DNA from: a virus
Virus record (IMG/VR): IMGVR_UViG_3300021085_002355
Span: 1 to 40,754 of that record
Direction: 5' to 3' (one strand)
DNA: 40,754 bases
Below, in pieces: positions 27,101 to 33,915 of the stretch (its first letter is position 1; each line of letters opens with the position of its first letter). The notes beneath the pieces are model-generated. The model was not told the origin of the DNA. It did not search any database and worked only from the letters and a program-made list of their open reading frames with translations. The translations under genes and the position numbers were made by a program.

Positions 27101-30100
27101 CTTGTTTGATTTGCATACCTAGTAACTTGTTTGAAAATGATGCGATTGCATCACCGGCCGGTTCTAATATTGCTTCAAGACCATTTAATTGCTGAAATGA
27201 TAACATAAGTGCATCTAAATTAGTGGTTGCCAAACCAAGACTCTCTGCTCTGTCCGCAAATTCTAAAATCTTTTCAAATGGACTACGGGTATCTGCTTGT
27301 CCCAATGTCACAATTTCTGCGACTCCATTACCAAGTCCTCCTACCGCATTACCAAGTCCATTTATTGCAGATGCACCACCCATAGCAGCCATTGCTTTTG
27401 ACATTTCCCAAATAGCATCAGATGCTTGTGTTAATTTCTTTGAATCAACACCACTTAAACGAATGATATCGTCTGTTACAGATGTTACTGCTCCCGCTAT
27501 AGAATTTATTACTCCTGATATTCCACCCGAAATTGAATCTATTACACCCGATATTGCGTCACCGATTGCAGTTACAACACCTACAATCGCATCACCCACG
27601 GATGTTATTGTACTCGAAATTGCATTTGCAACGGAAGTTATTAATGATGCAAATCCTTCAAAAACTGCTTTGTAAATGTTTGCGATTGCGTTTCCAACTG
27701 ATTCTATAATACCACCTATGGTTTGAAATACTTTTACAATAGTACCACCAACAATTTCTGCAAATCTAATTATTCCATCGATGATTGCTTTAAGTGCAGT
27801 TACCATTACTCCCGCAAAATTAACAATAAATTCCCCAAATTTTTCAATCGCAGGAGCAGCCAATTGCATTGCATATGCAAACGGAATTAAGGCCGCACCT
27901 AATATAAGCAGTGCGGCTGCACCTGCTAATATAGCAACCGCACCTACACCACTCATCATTATTTTACCTAATACAGCAACTGCTCCTACAAGTAAAAGCA
28001 ATCCAACTGCCATTATACCAACTGCTTTCCATTCAACCTCGTTCATTTTAACTAATGCTTCCGCAAGAACCCACATTGCTCCTGCTATTATAAACATTGC
28101 AGCTGCAGCTGCTAACATTGTAGTTGGTTTTATTGAATTGATTGCTTTAGCGATACTTCCAAATATTCCTCCTCCTTTACCACCACCACCACCACCGGAT
28201 GCAGATGCGGTTGCAATTGCAGTTGTTAATGCACTAATTGTCATCATAGTTGCTTTATATGCTATCAAAACTCCTAGTGCTAATTCCCAGTTTTCCACCA
28301 CCCACATAATTGCACCACCAATCCCCTTGATCACTCCCCATATTCTTTCAGCAATTGCTTCTATTTCTGCCTGTTTATCTTTTCCTTCACCACTCTTAAT
28401 TGTAAATTGATCTAAAAATTCAATAATCTTAGGCATAATTGCTTCAACAATCGGCAATAATTGTTGTTTTATTTGAAACCAAGCTTCACCCATTTTTTTC
28501 TGCATTGCTTCCATCGTTTCGGCTTTATTATTTTGCTTTTCAATCAATTCCAACTTTTGAATATCCGTCAGATTTTCTTCTTCTTTTGCCTTTTTGCGTC
28601 TTGCCACGGCCTTCCTTGCCCAATCTTCTCCTGCATTAGCTGCGTTTTGTAGCATTCGTTCTTGTTCACGGGCTTTGTTCATGTTCATCAACTCACCTAC
28701 AGTTGTACCCATTGCTTCCGCAAGTGCTTTTTGTTGAAACCGATTCATGTTGTCTAACCCACCCAATGAATCCATAATTTTATGTCGTTCTTGAAGCATT
28801 GCGTTTGCATCACCTGCCATTGCAGCTTGACGAAGACCCTGAAGGTGGAGTTGTCTACCAAACATCGTACTTGCTTGCATTTCCGAATTTATGCTTCCTT
28901 CAAAATCTAATAATGCTTCAGCAGATGATGCTACATCTTCTAAACTACTTCCCATACGACGTGCATGAATTGCACCAGTTGCGAGTGCTTTTGCAGAACC
29001 TTTTGCAAATACTAAAGCATCTTCACCTGCACTGGATACATCTTCCATGACTTGTGCGTATTTTACTCCATGTTTTTGAGAAAGAGTTTGCATCTCCATA
29101 ACAAGTCCTTCTGCTTCTCCACGAGCAGTAGCACCCAGTTTCATCAAATTTGACATAGCACTTGTTGTAGTGGCAGCTGATACACCAAGTGTTTGTTCCA
29201 TTCTTGCTACAAATTCTACTTGATTAGTAGACGCATGATCAATGGCCGCGTTTACATCAGAAAATGCACCAACTGCTCCATATAATTTGTCAATGTCCAA
29301 ACCTAAACCACTTCCGTTTTTTGATGATCTTTCAATTTGCTCCATTTGGTCACGTATACCCGCAACTTGAAATGCAGACGCACCCAATTCCATTCTAAAA
29401 TCTTTTGAAGCACCTTCTAAACGACTTAATTCTCCAAATGCACTTTTGAGTAAAAATAACAATCCACCAACCACTACCAAGACTAAAGTAAACGGATTTA
29501 ATAATGCTCCGATCACTGCTTTTCCCATTCCGGCAATTCCAGATACCAAAGACTTTGTTCCAGCTGCCATTGCTCCTAAACTTCCTGCTCCTTTGTCAGC
29601 TGCGTCAGCTGCATCTAAAAATGCTTTTCTAAGAGATTTTTTTGCTAAATCAGTTGCTTCTTCTAGTGGTTTTTTAAGATGTGCAGATAACATACCCCCC
29701 ACCAATGGAAACTTCCCAAAAAATCCATCTATTCCTTGTGATATACCATCGAGCATACCCTCATATTCTTCTAAGATTGGTTGTGCTTGTTCAACTAATT
29801 TCTTTTTGGCATCACCTTGTTTTTCTAAAATTCCTAATAACTCTTGATTTTTCTTTAAATTATCATCTGACAATTTAACTTGTTTATGTAGGTGCTGATT
29901 TAATTTACTTGAACGATCCGAAGAAACTCCCGTTGTATTTGCAATTTGTTCAAGTGTTGCCAACTCAGTATCTCTAAAATGAGTTGCAGCTTCAATTTGT
30001 CCGATATATCCTGCTACTTTGGTATTTGCCCGTGATAAGGTTTCTTCAATTTGTTTGACTTTATCTTTTTGTGAATCATATGCAGAATCTTTTACATTCA

Positions 30101-30521
30101 ATAAAAGAAGTGCTTCTTGTTCTTTTTCAAGTTGTAATTGTATACCTGGAATTGTTTGTTCAGTTACTTCTTTTAAGTCTGTCTGACGTTCTGCGATATT
30201 GTTTGTAATATCAGTTCTTTTTTTACCTATTTCTGCGAGTTGGTCTGATTTACTTACATGACTTGATAAATCACCTTTGAGTTCTTCGGAAAATTTTCTT
30301 ATTTGTTCAAAATATGTAGAACTTCCAGCTAAGTTTTGATTTAAAGCTTTAACTTTATCATCACCAACGGTTTCTATAGCAATATCATAATTTCCTTCAA
30401 GTATTGCTTCTTGAAATTTTTTGACTATATCAGTTTTAATTGCTTTGAATTCAGGCGCAAGATTTTCAGTCACTGACTTTTGCAGTGTCTGAGTAAAATC
30501 TGTAACGTCTATAATATCCAA
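24150..30521 (-). CDS. Tail tape measure protein, 2123 aa
   Basis: Sets tail length and serves as scaffold for tube polymerisation; it sits inside the tube and is ejected with DNA. Features are an extended N-terminal coiled coil (to about 270), hydrophobic segments near 345-375 and 797-880, a run of short amphipathic repeats rich in I-x-S-V-x-D-A-I (about 940-1010), degenerate repeats beginning SPFEKIL/SPLQKIL, and a near-perfect 55-residue tandem repeat (about 1382-1507). The C-terminus is rich in P, T and Q. The start is TTG at 30521: no ATG or GTG occurs in frame before about residue 250, and the frame is closed by a stop 27 bases upstream. T4 gp29 is 590 residues, so this is over three times longer. 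Its position after the tube and chaperone-type genes fits. Confidence 0.93.
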   Translation of the reverse strand: MDIIDVTDFTQTLQKSVTENLAPEFKAIKTDIVKKFQEAILEGNYDIAIETVGDDKVKALNQNLAGSSTYFEQIRKFSEELKGDLSSHVSKSDQLAEIGKKRTDITNNIAERQTDLKEVTEQTIPGIQLQLEKEQEALLLLNVKDSAYDSQKDKVKQIEETLSRANTKVAGYIGQIEAATHFRDTELATLEQIANTTGVSSDRSSKLNQHLHKQVKLSDDNLKKNQELLGILEKQGDAKKKLVEQAQPILEEYEGMLDGISQGIDGFFGKFPLVGGMLSAHLKKPLEEATDLAKKSLRKAFLDAADAADKGAGSLGAMAAGTKSLVSGIAGMGKAVIGALLNPFTLVLVVVGGLLFLLKSAFGELSRLEGASKDFRMELGASAFQVAGIRDQMEQIERSSKNGSGLGLDIDKLYGAVGAFSDVNAAIDHASTNQVEFVARMEQTLGVSAATTTSAMSNLMKLGATARGEAEGLVMEMQTLSQKHGVKYAQVMEDVSSAGEDALVFAKGSAKALATGAIHARRMGSSLEDVASSAEALLDFEGSINSEMQASTMFGRQLHLQGLRQAAMAGDANAMLQERHKIMDSLGGLDNMNRFQQKALAEAMGTTVGELMNMNKAREQERMLQNAANAGEDWARKAVARRKKAKEEENLTDIQKLELIEKQNNKAETMEAMQKKMGEAWFQIKQQLLPIVEAIMPKIIEFLDQFTIKSGEGKDKQAEIEAIAERIWGVIKGIGGAIMWVVENWELALGVLIAYKATMMTISALTTAIATASASGGGGGGKGGGIFGSIAKAINSIKPTTMLAAAAAMFIIAGAMWVLAEALVKMNEVEWKAVGIMAVGLLLLVGAVAVLGKIMMSGVGAVAILAGAAALLILGAALIPFAYAMQLAAPAIEKFGEFIVNFAGVMVTALKAIIDGIIRFAEIVGGTIVKVFQTIGGIIESVGNAIANIYKAVFEGFASLITSVANAISSTITSVGDAIVGVVTAIGDAISGVIDSISGGISGVINSIAGAVTSVTDDIIRLSGVDSKKLTQASDAIWEMSKAMAAMGGASAINGLGNAVGGLGNGVAEIVTLGQADTRSPFEKILEFADRAESLGLATTNLDALMLSFQQLNGLEAILEPAGDAIASFSNKLLGMQIKQAGGKVLEGASNAAGAFGNKIASVLGAGDTKELNKSPLQKILDFANQAQSIVGVSDGLDLLLTSFEKMSNMETVLTRAAEALKVFGDALITFGAGAARATGGGLTGFIGGLLGQDQESPVDKVIDLIAKLGSVDINVESFEMLSNLNLGGFLNNVTDDFEDKIEMVSDGLGDFFNVFESVQPTTIASIERISGGLTKLLNGLSRSLPKIKTSDSKNLVKVADGLDEFFNAMDEVNTSKIKILPEIGVSMIPFITDFSELPLSSISEDISSIMNDLGDGIYQFFDELAPTDLTILPNLVEINAGITPFITNFATIPLSSISEDVHSIMNNVGDGIFQFFDELAPTDLTILPHLVTIQQGMIPFLKAFAQAPLPSEGFDSILIDLGKGVEQFADYVNDGEAGKINTFFKQTGAAFPKFIESMSKLSSIGDLSIVNKLTTLSDISNTLNLENVNKLKTFTSEVVDAINSFAGIQDPAVEALSAITSELYMLCDVIEKLDVDKLGGLQNINLGGVQTPIKIPARKSEQQIIEGTIGPKLMMTEMADLPVVDVAGGSLPPSDPFATPGPSLADVFSTPIAETQVQQVTETGTTSLADVFSSPPPEIVTEQKPEISILKNEKIKDAKKVNEMVQPIVDVVGSIYTKFIPDSIKQKFSDFAKNEYFNLDEDHSMETYKRSLGVNESVTKNILGDMGVMSAKDASTLNSSNGKITENEFTSSIQYEKVAQSTGLLDQIMAGVLRKELPTKLYAEGQLVGINTDTNRRMYEDEDGFTKVEETTNVSVTDVSDKLANNVGSRIKMLDEAIINGTTLENDSLNKLLESRRQQLTDEERLVVNKTQSQVEPINNQVQPSANQPTIQSQVEPMNAQLQETATAPTSMLTKIADFTNNLIPDFSLLDVFSDVDKPESSTNIELSGLDTISVKGHNIFVEEIAKIVGKDTPSVESEKTEDGSKVVKKLDELILLMRKGGISVNMDGRKVSRAVASAHDQ
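26058..26387 (-). repeat. 165-bp tandem repeat (55 aa) within the tape measure gene
   Basis: Near-identical blocks start at 26058 and 26223 (for example TAATATTGTTAAGTC then GTGGGTGCGAG), a period of 165 bases. They encode repeats ending SISEDxxSIMNxxGDGI-x-QFFDELAPTDLT. A third, degraded unit follows in the protein. High DNA identity suggests recent duplication. Confidence 0.85.
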
Positions 30522-30535
30522 AACTATATATCCAG

Positions 30536-30850
30536 TTACATAAGGTCTTTATATGTTTTTAAGTTCGGATCATTTTTTGTTGCGTCTATTAAATCTTGCC
30601 TACTTGTTAATCCGAGTCTTTTTAATTCTTGTTTAAATTTTTTGGTATCTTCAACGTAATCATCAAATGCTTTAACCATACGAGGATCTTTAAACATTTT
30701 TTTTCCGACTTTAAGTGCTTTACTATTGAATATCTTTGTTACCAATTTTCCAAAGAATTCGTGCAATATTTGTTCCTCGTTTAGAGGTTCTTTTTTAGTG
30801 ATTTTATTTTTTTCCATATTATAAATTCCAGAGAGTGTACATATATCCAT
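30536..30850 (-). CDS. Small helical protein upstream of the tape measure
   Basis: Encodes 104 residues from the ATG at 30850, or 93 from the ATG at 30817, which has a weak GGA 10 bases upstream. It is lysine-rich and almost entirely helical (LHEFFGKLVTKIFNSKALKV, KAFDDYVEDTKKFKQELKRLG). There is no family match I recognise. Its position between the frameshifted gp26-type gene and the tape measure, 14 bases before the latter, suggests a tail assembly role, perhaps a second chaperone. The ATG at 30850 is preceded by TATATTTATA, a motif shared with other late genes. Confidence 0.75.
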   Translation of the reverse strand: MDICTLSGIYNMEKNKITKKEPLNEEQILHEFFGKLVTKIFNSKALKVGKKMFKDPRMVKAFDDYVEDTKKFKQELKRLGLTSRQDLIDATKNDPNLKTYKDLM

Positions 30851-30890
30851 GTATAAATATATGTCTGTGGGAATTTATGTGGAAAAACGA

Positions 30891-31121
30891 CTACCTAAAT
30901 GATGGTTTAGAACGAGGAGAAGCAGATGTTTTTGCTTTTGCTTGTTGAGCTTTTACTTGCTCATTTTCTTTTGTTTTTACATCCAACAATTTTCGTGAGT
31001 AAAACCTACGCAGATAAATCGGCATATTGTATACGATGCTTTGATTAAAAGCACCTTCACTATAATAACAGAGATTAAAAATCTCTTCGTGTAAACCTAT
31101 TCTATACTCCGGTGGAAGGGT
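30891..31121 (-). CDS. +1 frameshift extension of the gp26-family gene (76 codons)
   Basis: An open frame without ATG, GTG or TTG for its first 36 codons overlaps the 3' end of the gp26-family gene, in the frame reached by a +1 shift. Its peptide (TLPPEYRIGLHEEIFNLCYY, then YNMPIYLRRFYSRKLLDVK) looks like real, conserved coding sequence and ends in a basic A/K/S tail. The shared region contains U7 read as UUU UUU UAC. tRNA-Phe can re-pair perfectly after moving one base, giving a product of 371 residues (295 + 76). The position between tube and tape measure genes matches the G/GT frameshifted tail assembly chaperones of other phages. That this frame is used is an inference. Confidence 0.7.
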   Translation of the reverse strand, partial: TLPPEYRIGLHEEIFNLCYYSEGAFNQSIVYNMPIYLRRFYSRKLLDVKTKENEQVKAQQAKAKTSASPRSKPSFR

Positions 31122-32007
31122 AAAAAAAGTCGACCCCTAATGGGATCGTCATCCTTTCAGTATAACCGGTGTCTTCCGATTCAAAGTTAAATGTCATATC
31201 TAAATCAGGAGTATTTTCCTTGATATGTTCACGAAATGCCAAACTATCACGTGCAAGCAATTCTTTATCTACAAAACTTTTGATTCTAGCACGATCATCG
31301 TCTCCGTCTAATGCTTTAATTACATACTTTAAACGAGTTGTAACTTCTGATGTTTGGTTCTTGTTCTTTGTAAACTTTTTCATTCCCTTGAGTTCTGCAT
31401 CAATTGCTTGTTCATCTGAATGAGTAAGTAACTTCCAATGAACTACTCGTTCACTATGGGGAAGTGTATATTCAAAAATATTATCACCACGTGTATAACT
31501 TTCAAAATTTAATTCTCGTGGGTCTAATTTAGTAAGATCAATTGTATCTTCTACATCGTCACCAGTTGATGGGTCTTTAAACTTAATTTTATAGTCTTTA
31601 CCATACGCAAGAACACGTGCAGCGATAAAAATTGCATTTTTATCACCAACTAAAATATCATCTAATTTAACACCAGGAGAAATAATAAGTTGTTCAAGCA
31701 ATTTATCTAAAACGATTCCTTTTTTAATAAGATTTTGACTTGTTAAAATGTCTTCTTCTTTTGCAGTCATGTACTTGATGTCTACTCGACCACTTGCAAG
31801 TGGTGAAGATTGATCATAAAACCACCCTTTACTTGGTAAATCTACAACTTCACTTGGATATTCTGTTTTTTGAACAGTGTCAGTTTGTTGTTTAAGTACA
31901 TTTGCATCAGTGGTTCTGACGTTTTGTGTTTCAGATGCGGTTGGTCCATCACTTTTCATTGCCTGACGAACTTCGTCTGGGATTTTAATACTATCTTCGT
32001 TTTCCAT
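31102..32007 (-). CDS. 26: gp26-family baseplate/tail assembly protein (zero-frame product)
   Basis: Encodes 301 residues. The motif EVVDLPSKGWFYDQSSPLAS then VDIKYMTAKEEDILTSQNLI is characteristic of the T4 base plate protein family that contains gp26-type proteins, followed by a LLEQLI...GVKLDDILVGDKNAIFIAAR helix region and a beta-rich KIKFKDPSTGDDVEDTIDL segment. T4 gp26 has 208 residues. It acts in hub assembly rather than as a major virion component. The ribosome site AAAAAGG sits about 10 bases before the ATG. The last six codons follow a U7 run at which a +1 shift would join it to the frame ending at 30891. By position it is the tail assembly chaperone candidate for the tape measure. 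Confidence 0.82.
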   Translation of the reverse strand: MENEDSIKIPDEVRQAMKSDGPTASETQNVRTTDANVLKQQTDTVQKTEYPSEVVDLPSKGWFYDQSSPLASGRVDIKYMTAKEEDILTSQNLIKKGIVLDKLLEQLIISPGVKLDDILVGDKNAIFIAARVLAYGKDYKIKFKDPSTGDDVEDTIDLTKLDPRELNFESYTRGDNIFEYTLPHSERVVHWKLLTHSDEQAIDAELKGMKKFTKNKNQTSEVTTRLKYVIKALDGDDDRARIKSFVDKELLARDSLAFREHIKENTPDLDMTFNFESEDTGYTERMTIPLGVDFFYPSTGV

Positions 32008-32027
32008 AAAATTATAACCTTTTTAAA

Positions 32028-32052
32028 ATATTGGTATAATATACACCAATAT
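32028..32052. promoter_or_regulatory. 8-bp inverted repeat upstream of the gp26-family gene
   Basis: ATATTGGT (32028-32035) and ACCAATAT (32045-32052) are perfect arms around a 9-base AT spacer, starting about 20 bases before the gp26-family ATG. It could be an operator or a weak RNA hairpin over the leader. No protein is proposed. Confidence 0.4.
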
Positions 32053-32101
32053 ATATACATATACAAGAAAAAAATATTTAAAGGGAAACTGAGTTTTTTT
32101 A

Positions 32102-32443
32102 TTAAATATCTGCAAGAGCAAAACTTAGTATTTTCTTGTGATCTTTATAACTGAAAAACTCACTATCCTTTCTACCCTTCCACGTCTTGTTTGCAGTTAC
32201 ACCAAGTTTCATATCATTAAAAACTATCTTTTTGCCACTACCAGTTTGAAATACCATTCTACCTACATTATCATCAATATCATAATTTCGCAGAAATTTT
32301 CCTCCTTTTACTTGTTGAAGTAAGAATTTTGCAAGTTTTGCATACGCACCACTTAGACCTTCTAATTGCAGTTCACTTTGAGTATCTTGTTTTATTTCTT
32401 CAAAGATATCAAGTATTTGATTTTTAAGTTTGTCAGATTTCAT
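32102..32443 (-). CDS. Hypothetical protein between tube and gp26-family genes, 113 aa
   Basis: Not recognised. Begins with an amphipathic helix (KSDKLKNQILDIFEEIKQDT), then ELQLEGLSGAYAKLAKFLLQ, and a basic beta-rich half (RMVFQTGSGKKIVFNDMKLG). The open frame extends to a TTG at 32470, but the ATG at 32443 is the more likely start. It lies 25 bases after the terminator that follows gene 19, so it needs read-through or a promoter, and the only candidate is the TATATTTATT element directly before the ATG. The tube-to-tape-measure location suggests a tail assembly function. Confidence 0.75.
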   Translation of the reverse strand: MKSDKLKNQILDIFEEIKQDTQSELQLEGLSGAYAKLAKFLLQQVKGGKFLRNYDIDDNVGRMVFQTGSGKKIVFNDMKLGVTANKTWKGRKDSEFFSYKDHKKILSFALADI

Positions 32444-32468
32444 TGTATTAATAAATATATACAAAAAC

Positions 32469-32496
32469 AAAAAAACTCCCCGAAGGGAGTTTTTTT
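32469..32496 (-). terminator. Intrinsic terminator after gene 19
   Basis: The ACTCCC/GGGAGT stem closes on a UUCG tetraloop in minus-strand RNA, flanked by A7 and followed by U7. It begins 28 bases after the tube protein stop. The sequence is nearly symmetric, so it could also stop plus-strand transcripts. Confidence 0.9.
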
Positions 32497-32523
32497 AAAT
32501 ACAACCAAGTTATTAAGTTCTTC

Positions 32524-33015
32524 TTAGTATTGAAGAATTGCGTAGTCATACGCAACAGTTAAATTAACATTCAAAGGATCGCCCGTTGACCAGTCTAATG
32601 TACCGAAGTCAACTGCGGTACAAAAAGCACCCTTGATTGTCCATTCTTCAACCTTATCACCGACAGGACCAAGCAGATTAATTGTCATGTCTTTCTTGTA
32701 GAAGTCGGCATAACCATTTCTACCAGTTACTGATTCGTGAGAGAGACGAATCCATTCCATTGCACCTTGAGCGGCACTTGGAACAACTGGATCATAAAGT
32801 GTCATCGTGATATCTTGCCATTCTGCTTTACCACCACGTAGTTTTCTTTTAATATTAATATGATCGATTGTTACTGGATCTATATTAAGATTAGGACGTG
32901 TTACAGACTTAATTAAATATGCGGGTAATCCGTCCATATACATAATGAATCTGTTTGCTGTTTTTGGTTCGAATGCCGTAAAGAACATTTCGTTTACATC
33001 TATTACTTCTGCCAT
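32524..33015 (-). CDS. 19: Tail tube protein gp19
   Basis: Encodes 163 residues, the same length as T4 gp19. It polymerises into the inner tube through which DNA passes. Typical features are the start FEPKTANRFIMYMDGLPAYL, the IKSVTRPNL strand, KRKLRGGKAEWQDITMTLYD and the C-terminal DWSTGDPLNVNLTVAYDYAI, all matching contractile-tail tube proteins. GGAG sits 9 bases before the ATG. The 118-base gap before it contains two copies of GATATTTATTAA and an AATAAATAAATA run but no gene. An efficient terminator follows, as expected for a highly expressed structural gene transcribed on its own. Confidence 0.95.
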   Translation of the reverse strand: MAEVIDVNEMFFTAFEPKTANRFIMYMDGLPAYLIKSVTRPNLNIDPVTIDHINIKRKLRGGKAEWQDITMTLYDPVVPSAAQGAMEWIRLSHESVTGRNGYADFYKKDMTINLLGPVGDKVEEWTIKGAFCTAVDFGTLDWSTGDPLNVNLTVAYDYAILQY

Positions 33016-33133
33016 TGTTTATTTCTCCAAATTTTTAGGTTGTAACTTATTTTAATAAATATCGGTTTGATTATTGAAAAGTTGTTTTTTTGTAAAACAC
33101 ATTAATAAATATCCATTTAAATAAAAAATATAT
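33016..33133 (-). promoter_or_regulatory. AT-rich gene 19 upstream region with repeated GATATTTATTAA
   Basis: On the minus strand the 12-mer GATATTTATTAA occurs twice about 50 bases apart, roughly 45 and 100 bases before the gp19 ATG, and an AATAAATA run lies near the start of the gap. These are candidate phage late-promoter elements. No coding frame is seen in the gap. Confidence 0.4.
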
Positions 33134-33841
33134 TTATTTATTTTTATCCTTGGTTAGTTTTTTTCCAACTATTTTTGCTGAACCATATAATACAGCTCCT
33201 ATAAACTGCATATGTTGAGGTCCTGGCCATGGAAATGATAAACCTATCATTCCTGTTGCAAACAATGTTAAAAGTGCCATTCCTTCTGGTCCCGCAAATA
33301 ACTTTGATAATGTGAATCCTCCACCAAGTGCCATAATCATGTCACCCATATCAAAATCATAATCTGCATTTCCTGTGAATGTCATATTTAACCAAATATA
33401 AACGAGTATACCCGCAACTGCTAATCCTGCTATTTTCTTGGTTCGTGGGTGCTTTGCTAGAAAATCATCTAATTGCTTTAGTTTCTCTTCTGTCCACTTT
33501 CCAACCTTAGTGCTTGCCACATACTCACCTATTGCCTTTATCACTTCCTTGTATGCCTTAAATCCTTTTTTAACAAGTTTAAACAAATAATCCATACTGA
33601 ACTTAATCTTTGCAAAGAACTTAAAAACAACTTTATCCATAAACAACTTAACCAAGTCTTTTAATTTTACGGAAAGTTTTTCTTTTAAATCTTTTATGAA
33701 TCCCCATGCTTTCTTTAACTTACCTGGTATTATTATTTCGTTTATTAGTTGAGTAGTTTCCGTTAGTTTATGTTCGTTTACAAACGACACAAATTCATCG
33801 TACTGAATTTCAATTACTATATCTGTTAAACTTTGATTCAT
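33134..33841 (-). CDS. Predicted membrane protein between sheath and tube genes, 235 aa
   Basis: Not recognised. The open frame reaches a TTG at 33865, but the ATG at 33841 is the likely start. The N-terminal half is strongly basic and helical (KLKKAWGFIKDLKEKLSVKL, FMDKVVFKFFAKIKFSMDYL). A first hydrophobic span lies at about 136-155 (IAGLAVAGILVYIWLNMTF), followed by an acidic loop and two or three further hydrophobic, glycine-rich spans (about 167-225). It is flanked by the terminator after gene 18 upstream and gene 19 downstream. A membrane protein at this position is unusual for T4-like phages, where 18 and 19 are adjacent. Holin, injection or infection-membrane roles are possible, and none can be chosen from sequence. 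Confidence 0.8.
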   Translation of the reverse strand: MNQSLTDIVIEIQYDEFVSFVNEHKLTETTQLINEIIIPGKLKKAWGFIKDLKEKLSVKLKDLVKLFMDKVVFKFFAKIKFSMDYLFKLVKKGFKAYKEVIKAIGEYVASTKVGKWTEEKLKQLDDFLAKHPRTKKIAGLAVAGILVYIWLNMTFTGNADYDFDMGDMIMALGGGFTLSKLFAGPEGMALLTLFATGMIGLSFPWPGPQHMQFIGAVLYGSAKIVGKKLTKDKNK

Positions 33842-33863
33842 TCTACTATAAATATATATCCAC

Positions 33864-33893
33864 AAAAAAACCCTTCCGTAGAAGGGTTTTTTT
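33864..33893 (-). terminator. Intrinsic terminator after gene 18
   Basis: The CCCTTC/GAAGGG stem has a UACG loop in minus-strand RNA, flanked by A7 and U7, 22 bases after the sheath stop. The U tract ends only about 22 bases before the next ATG (33841), leaving little room for a conventional promoter. Confidence 0.9.
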
Positions 33894-33915
33894 ATTTTAA
33901 GTTATTATTTAATTC

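Noticed and set aside
27223-28410. Long plus-strand open frames (150 and 209 codons) opposite the tape measure gene
   Set aside because: They are antisense to a strongly supported gene, and their Ala/Thr/Pro/Ile-rich low-complexity peptides arise from the complement of Ala/Gly/Val codons. No ribosome site or family pattern was seen.
33842-33865. Upstream TTG extension of the membrane protein gene (also 32444-32470, 36965-36991 and 14327-14365 for their genes)
   Set aside because: In each case a downstream ATG is available, and the extension encodes A/T-derived residues from intergenic sequence. The ATG was chosen. The TTG was kept only for the tape measure, where no alternative exists.
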